From the NCBI GenBank assembly GCA_022710725.1, contig JAKLGK010000003.1:124001-188000 (forward strand): a stretch of DNA of 64,000 bases. Reading direction: 5' to 3'. Source of the DNA: Verrucomicrobiota bacterium. GTDB lineage: Bacteria; Verrucomicrobiota; Kiritimatiellia; CAIQIC01; JAGNIJ01. Below are positions 61,298 through 64,000 of this stretch, one piece after another (within the stretch, counting starts at the first letter, position 1; each line of letters begins with the position of its first letter). The notes below the pieces were generated by a model. It did no database searches and was not told the DNA's origin. It worked only from the letters and a program-made list of their open reading frames with translations. The position numbers and the translations under genes are program-made.

Positions 61298-63655
61298 ATG
61301 CAGGACTTCGAGAAGCTGGGCGCGTTTTACCTGGGCAAGGTCTTCGATGCCGCGGCCGGTTCGGTGCGCGACGAACTCCTGCTCTACGATTCCCGCGACC
61401 TGACCACCCATGCCGTCGTGCTGGGCATGACCGGCAGCGGAAAGACGGGCCTCTGCCTCGCCCTGCTCGAAGAGGCGGCGATCGACGGCGTGCCCGCCAT
61501 CGCCATCGATCCGAAGGGCGACCTCGGCAACCTGCTCCTGGCCTTCCCCGATCTGCAGCCGGCCGATTTCCGGCCGTGGGTGGACGAAGGGGAGGCCGCC
61601 CGCAAGGGGATGACGTCGGACGATTATGCCGCCCGCACGGCGGACACGTGGCGCAAGGGCCTGGCGGATTGGGGCCAGGATGGCGAGCGCATCCGGCGCA
61701 TGAAGGGGGCAGCCGATTTCGCGATCTATACGCCCGGCGACGCCTCCGGCCGTCCGTTGCAGATCCTGCGTTCCTTCGCCGCGCCCTCGGAGGCCGTGGC
61801 GAGCGATCCGGCGGCCCTGCGCGACCGCGTCCTGTCCGCCGTCTCGGGCTTGCTCGGGCTGCTCGGCATCAATGCCGATCCCGTGCAGAGCCGCGAGCAT
61901 ATCCTGCTGTCCAACCTCTTCGACCGGGCCTGGCGCGCGGGGCGCGACCTGGACATCGCGGCGATCATCGGGGAAATCCAGAAGCCGCCGTTCGACAAGG
62001 TCGGCGTGTTCGACCTGGAATCGTTCTATCCGGCGAAGGACCGTTTCGGGCTGGCCATGGCGCTGAACAACCTGATCGCCTCGCCCGGCTTCTCGGCCTG
62101 GATGGGAGGGGAGCCGCTCGACGTCCAGCGGCTGCTCTACACGCCGGAGGGCAAGCCGCGCGTCTCGATCCTGTCCATCGCCCACCTGTCCGAGACCGAG
62201 CGCATGTTCTTCGTGACGATCCTGCTCAACGAGGTGCTCGCCTGGGTCCGCGCGCAATCGGGGACCAGCAGCCTGCGCGCGCTGCTCTACATGGACGAGA
62301 TCTTCGGCTACTTCCCGCCGAGTGCCAACCCGCCGTCGAAGACCGCCATGCTCACGCTGCTCAAGCAGGCCCGCGCGTACGGGCTGGGGTGCGTGCTCTC
62401 CACCCAGAATCCCGTGGACCTCGACTACAAGGGCCTGGCCAACACCGGCACGTGGATCATCGGGCGGCTCCAGACCGAGCGCGACAAGATGCGCGTGATG
62501 GAGGGCCTGGAAGGCGCCATGGCCGGCTCGTCGTTCGACCGGGATTCCATGGACAAGCTGCTCGCGGGCCTCGGCAACCGGGTCTTCCTGATGCGCAACG
62601 TCCATGACGACCAGCCGGTGCTCTTCCAGAGCCGTTGGGCGATGTCGTACCTGCGCGGCCCCATGACCCTGCCGCAAATCCGCCAACTCATGGCGTCCTC
62701 GCCTCCTCCCACTCCTTCTCCGTCTCCCACTCCTTCTCCCTCTGCTTCTCCCTCCACCAGCCGCCCCGCTCTTCCCCCCGAGGTTCCTGAATTCTTCCTC
62801 CGTCCGTCCGCCGCCGGACCGGTCGCCTACCGGGCCGCCGTGGTCGGTGTCAGCAAACTCCATTTCGTGGACGCCAGGGCGGGGGTCGACACCTGGGAAA
62901 CGCGCTCGCTGCTGGCCCCGCTGGGCGGGGACGGCTTCGCGGCCTGGGAGGAAGCCGAGCCGCGCGGCGACCTGGAGAACGCGCTGGATCCGCAGCCGGC
63001 CCCGGGCTCGACCTTTGCCTCCGCGCCGGCGGTCGGGAGGAAGAACGTGGAGAACTGGAGCAACACGCTCGAGTCGTACCTCCACCAGATCGCCGCGCTG
63101 GACCTGATCAGTTGCCCCGCGCTGAAGCTGACCTCGCGCCCCGGCGAGGGCGAGGGCGATTTTAGGGCCCGCGTGGCCCAGGCGTTGCGCGAGAAACGGG
63201 ACGCGGAGGTGGACAAGCTGCGGGCGCGCTACGCGCCGAAGCTGCAGACGCTCAACGACCAGGTCCGCCGCGCGGAGGAGCGGGTCGAGCGGGAGAAGGC
63301 GCAGGTCGGCCAGCAGAAGATGAGCGCCATGCTGAACGTCGGGACCACCCTGCTGGGCGCCTTGTTCGGCCGGCGGGCGATCTCGGTCGGCAGCATCACC
63401 CGGGCGGGCGCCGCGGCGCGAAGCGCCGGCCGGCTACAGAAGGAATCGGCGGACGTCGCGCGGGCGGGCGAATCGGTGGCCGTCCTGAAACAGCGCCTCG
63501 CGGACCTGGAGCAGCAGTTCGCGCGGGACACCGCCGAACTCCAGAACCAGTTCGAACCGGGGTCGGTGGATATGGCGCGGACGCCAATCCACCCGCGCAA
63601 GTCGGACATCACGATCGGTCGCGTGGGCTTGTGCTGGGTGCCGGCCCAGTCATGA
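61298..63655 (+). CDS. HerA/DUF87-type ATPase with Pro/Ser linker and coiled-coil C-terminus
   Basis: The protein has 785 aa. Walker A GMTGSGKTGLCL (about residue 45-56) and Walker B ALLYMDEIFGYFPP are HerA/FtsK-like motor features, with STQNPVDLDYKGLANTG and GRLQTERDKMRVMEGL. A repetitive Pro/Ser/Thr linker (about 468-495) joins the ATPase to a second, coiled-coil part (about 630-750) with a glycine zipper-like helix (LGALFGRRAISVGSITRAG). This C-terminal half is unlike known HerA proteins I can name. No nuclease partner (NurA) is adjacent. It may act as a DNA- or protein-translocating motor. Confidence 0.75.
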   Translation: MQDFEKLGAFYLGKVFDAAAGSVRDELLLYDSRDLTTHAVVLGMTGSGKTGLCLALLEEAAIDGVPAIAIDPKGDLGNLLLAFPDLQPADFRPWVDEGEAARKGMTSDDYAARTADTWRKGLADWGQDGERIRRMKGAADFAIYTPGDASGRPLQILRSFAAPSEAVASDPAALRDRVLSAVSGLLGLLGINADPVQSREHILLSNLFDRAWRAGRDLDIAAIIGEIQKPPFDKVGVFDLESFYPAKDRFGLAMALNNLIASPGFSAWMGGEPLDVQRLLYTPEGKPRVSILSIAHLSETERMFFVTILLNEVLAWVRAQSGTSSLRALLYMDEIFGYFPPSANPPSKTAMLTLLKQARAYGLGCVLSTQNPVDLDYKGLANTGTWIIGRLQTERDKMRVMEGLEGAMAGSSFDRDSMDKLLAGLGNRVFLMRNVHDDQPVLFQSRWAMSYLRGPMTLPQIRQLMASSPPPTPSPSPTPSPSASPSTSRPALPPEVPEFFLRPSAAGPVAYRAAVVGVSKLHFVDARAGVDTWETRSLLAPLGGDGFAAWEEAEPRGDLENALDPQPAPGSTFASAPAVGRKNVENWSNTLESYLHQIAALDLISCPALKLTSRPGEGEGDFRARVAQALREKRDAEVDKLRARYAPKLQTLNDQVRRAEERVEREKAQVGQQKMSAMLNVGTTLLGALFGRRAISVGSITRAGAAARSAGRLQKESADVARAGESVAVLKQRLADLEQQFARDTAELQNQFEPGSVDMARTPIHPRKSDITIGRVGLCWVPAQS

Positions 63656-63717
63656 ACAGGAGCCAACGGAGGGTCCGGAGAGAAGAATCCCTCCGTTAAC
63701 TCTGTTGCCTCCTGTTC
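63654..63717. repeat. Compound inverted repeat at the convergent gene ends
   Basis: Outer arms GAACAGGAG/CTCCTGTTC (63654-63662, 63709-63717) and inner arms AACGGAGGG/CCCTCCGTT (63665-63673, 63689-63697) lie between convergent genes and include the HerA-like stop codon (63653-63655) and the HD gene stop (63696-63698). The minus strand reads AACAGGAGGC, AACAGAGTT, AACGGAGGG, like the unit repeats of the GxxExxY cassette ends. Confidence 0.6.
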
Positions 63718-64000
63718 TTCTCTTTTATCTCCCGCTGCGGCCGGGCGCGCAGGATCGCCGTGAGCTGCTTCCGCAGGGCGGGGGACGCGACGGCCTTGTC
63801 CGCCGATGCGAAGAACCGCGACAGGTCGGCGAGTCCTTCCCGCTCGTAGACGCAGGCCTGCAGCGCCATTTCCAGCCGGTCCAGTTCCCGGAGCAGCCTG
63901 GCCTCGGCCGTCCGGCCGTCCTCGAACTCCTGCCACAACGCCAGGTACTCCCGCCCGCGGGGCAGCCGGCCCAGCACCGTGCGGACCGAGTTCTTCTCCA
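63696..64000 (-). CDS. HD-domain phosphohydrolase (YfbR/HDDC2-like), C-terminal part
   Basis: The gene runs off the right edge; the visible 101 codons match the C-terminal half of HDDC2/YfbR-type HD hydrolases: REYLALWQEFEDGRTAEARL and LRELDRLEMALQACVYEREG, which form the last helices after the HD motif. Members are 5'-deoxynucleotidases. Only the C-terminus is present, so the HD residues are outside the window. The final residues (KEKNRRQQS) are encoded inside the compound inverted repeat. Confidence 0.75.
   Translation of the reverse strand, partial: EKNSVRTVLGRLPRGREYLALWQEFEDGRTAEARLLRELDRLEMALQACVYEREGLADLSRFFASADKAVASPALRKQLTAILRARPQREIKEKNRRQQS

Overview
This is a high-GC, densely coded bacterial chromosome segment with a double-membrane (Gram-negative) cell plan: a complete Tol-Pal system, a LysM lipoprotein, GmhA, an MsbA-like exporter, an AsmA-like protein and several probable beta-barrels. 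Several features point to the PVC superphylum (Verrucomicrobiota/Kiritimatiellota/Lentisphaerota), most like Kiritimatiellota. These are a secreted hydrolase with an Asp/Gly-rich calcium-type repeat and a C-terminal domain of a style common there, GYF_2/DUF4339 and TPR end-of-group proteins, a pseudokinase fused to a formylglycine-generating-enzyme (FGE) domain, and an Asp23/AmaP pair in a Gram-negative-type genome. This placement is inference; no rRNA is present.

Layout. 0-4.2 kb: a rightward run of accB (partial), accC, an Asp23-like gene, amaP, gmhA and a PfkB sugar kinase. 4.2-10.1 kb: folE (-), a SAM hydrolase, pgi and the pseudokinase/FGE fusion. 10.2-15.2 kb: rpmB with a clear promoter and terminator, citrate synthase, a TPR protein, transketolase and a PHP phosphoesterase. 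15.2-20.4 kb: a Na/Pi cotransporter (-), a DinG-like helicase and a secreted esterase (-). 20.4-22.9 kb: an SOS locus, lexA and a Y-family polymerase, split by a GxxExxY cassette with 14-bp inverted ends. 22.9-28.4 kb: an aldolase (-), uspA, a long-form SRP RNA, then dnaX, ybaB, recR, a cupin and an SDR. 28.5-40.4 kb: alaS, rimO, cbpA, a lipid kinase, a small Cys-rich protein, aroD, an all-alpha dUTPase, trxB, an MsbA-like ABC exporter, a PTOX-like alternative oxidase, a lytic transglycosylase and tRNA-Arg(UCG). 40.4-51 kb: envelope and glycan genes (SxtJ/carbamoyltransferase/DUF5989, RmlD-like, GYF, LysM, apgM, manA, corA, ROK kinase). 51-56 kb: tolQRAB-pal and tatAC. 56-64 kb: rlmN (-), three putative outer-membrane beta-barrels, a FUN14-like protein, an AsmA-like protein, a HerA/DUF87-type ATPase and a partial HD hydrolase (-).

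Two non-coding patterns stand out. First, four dispersed copies of a 38-42 nt palindrome (at about 24163, 36059, 46345 and 51177) share an inner hairpin CTTCAC-GGGT-GTGAAG and outer arms GTAACATAA/TTATGTTAC, all between genes. Second, the GxxExxY cassette sits exactly between lexA and dinB, with its left inverted repeat containing the lexA stop codon. A similar compound inverted repeat without such a gene lies at the end of the HerA-like gene. A LexA-type operator with core GAAC-N4-GTTC overlaps the lexA promoter.

Housekeeping content is mostly conventional. The unusual items are the two repeat families, the pseudokinase/FGE fusion, the PTOX-like oxidase, an RmlD homologue lacking catalytic residues, and a decayed glycosyltransferase fragment. 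I found no CRISPR array, prophage, integrase or canonical IS transposase.
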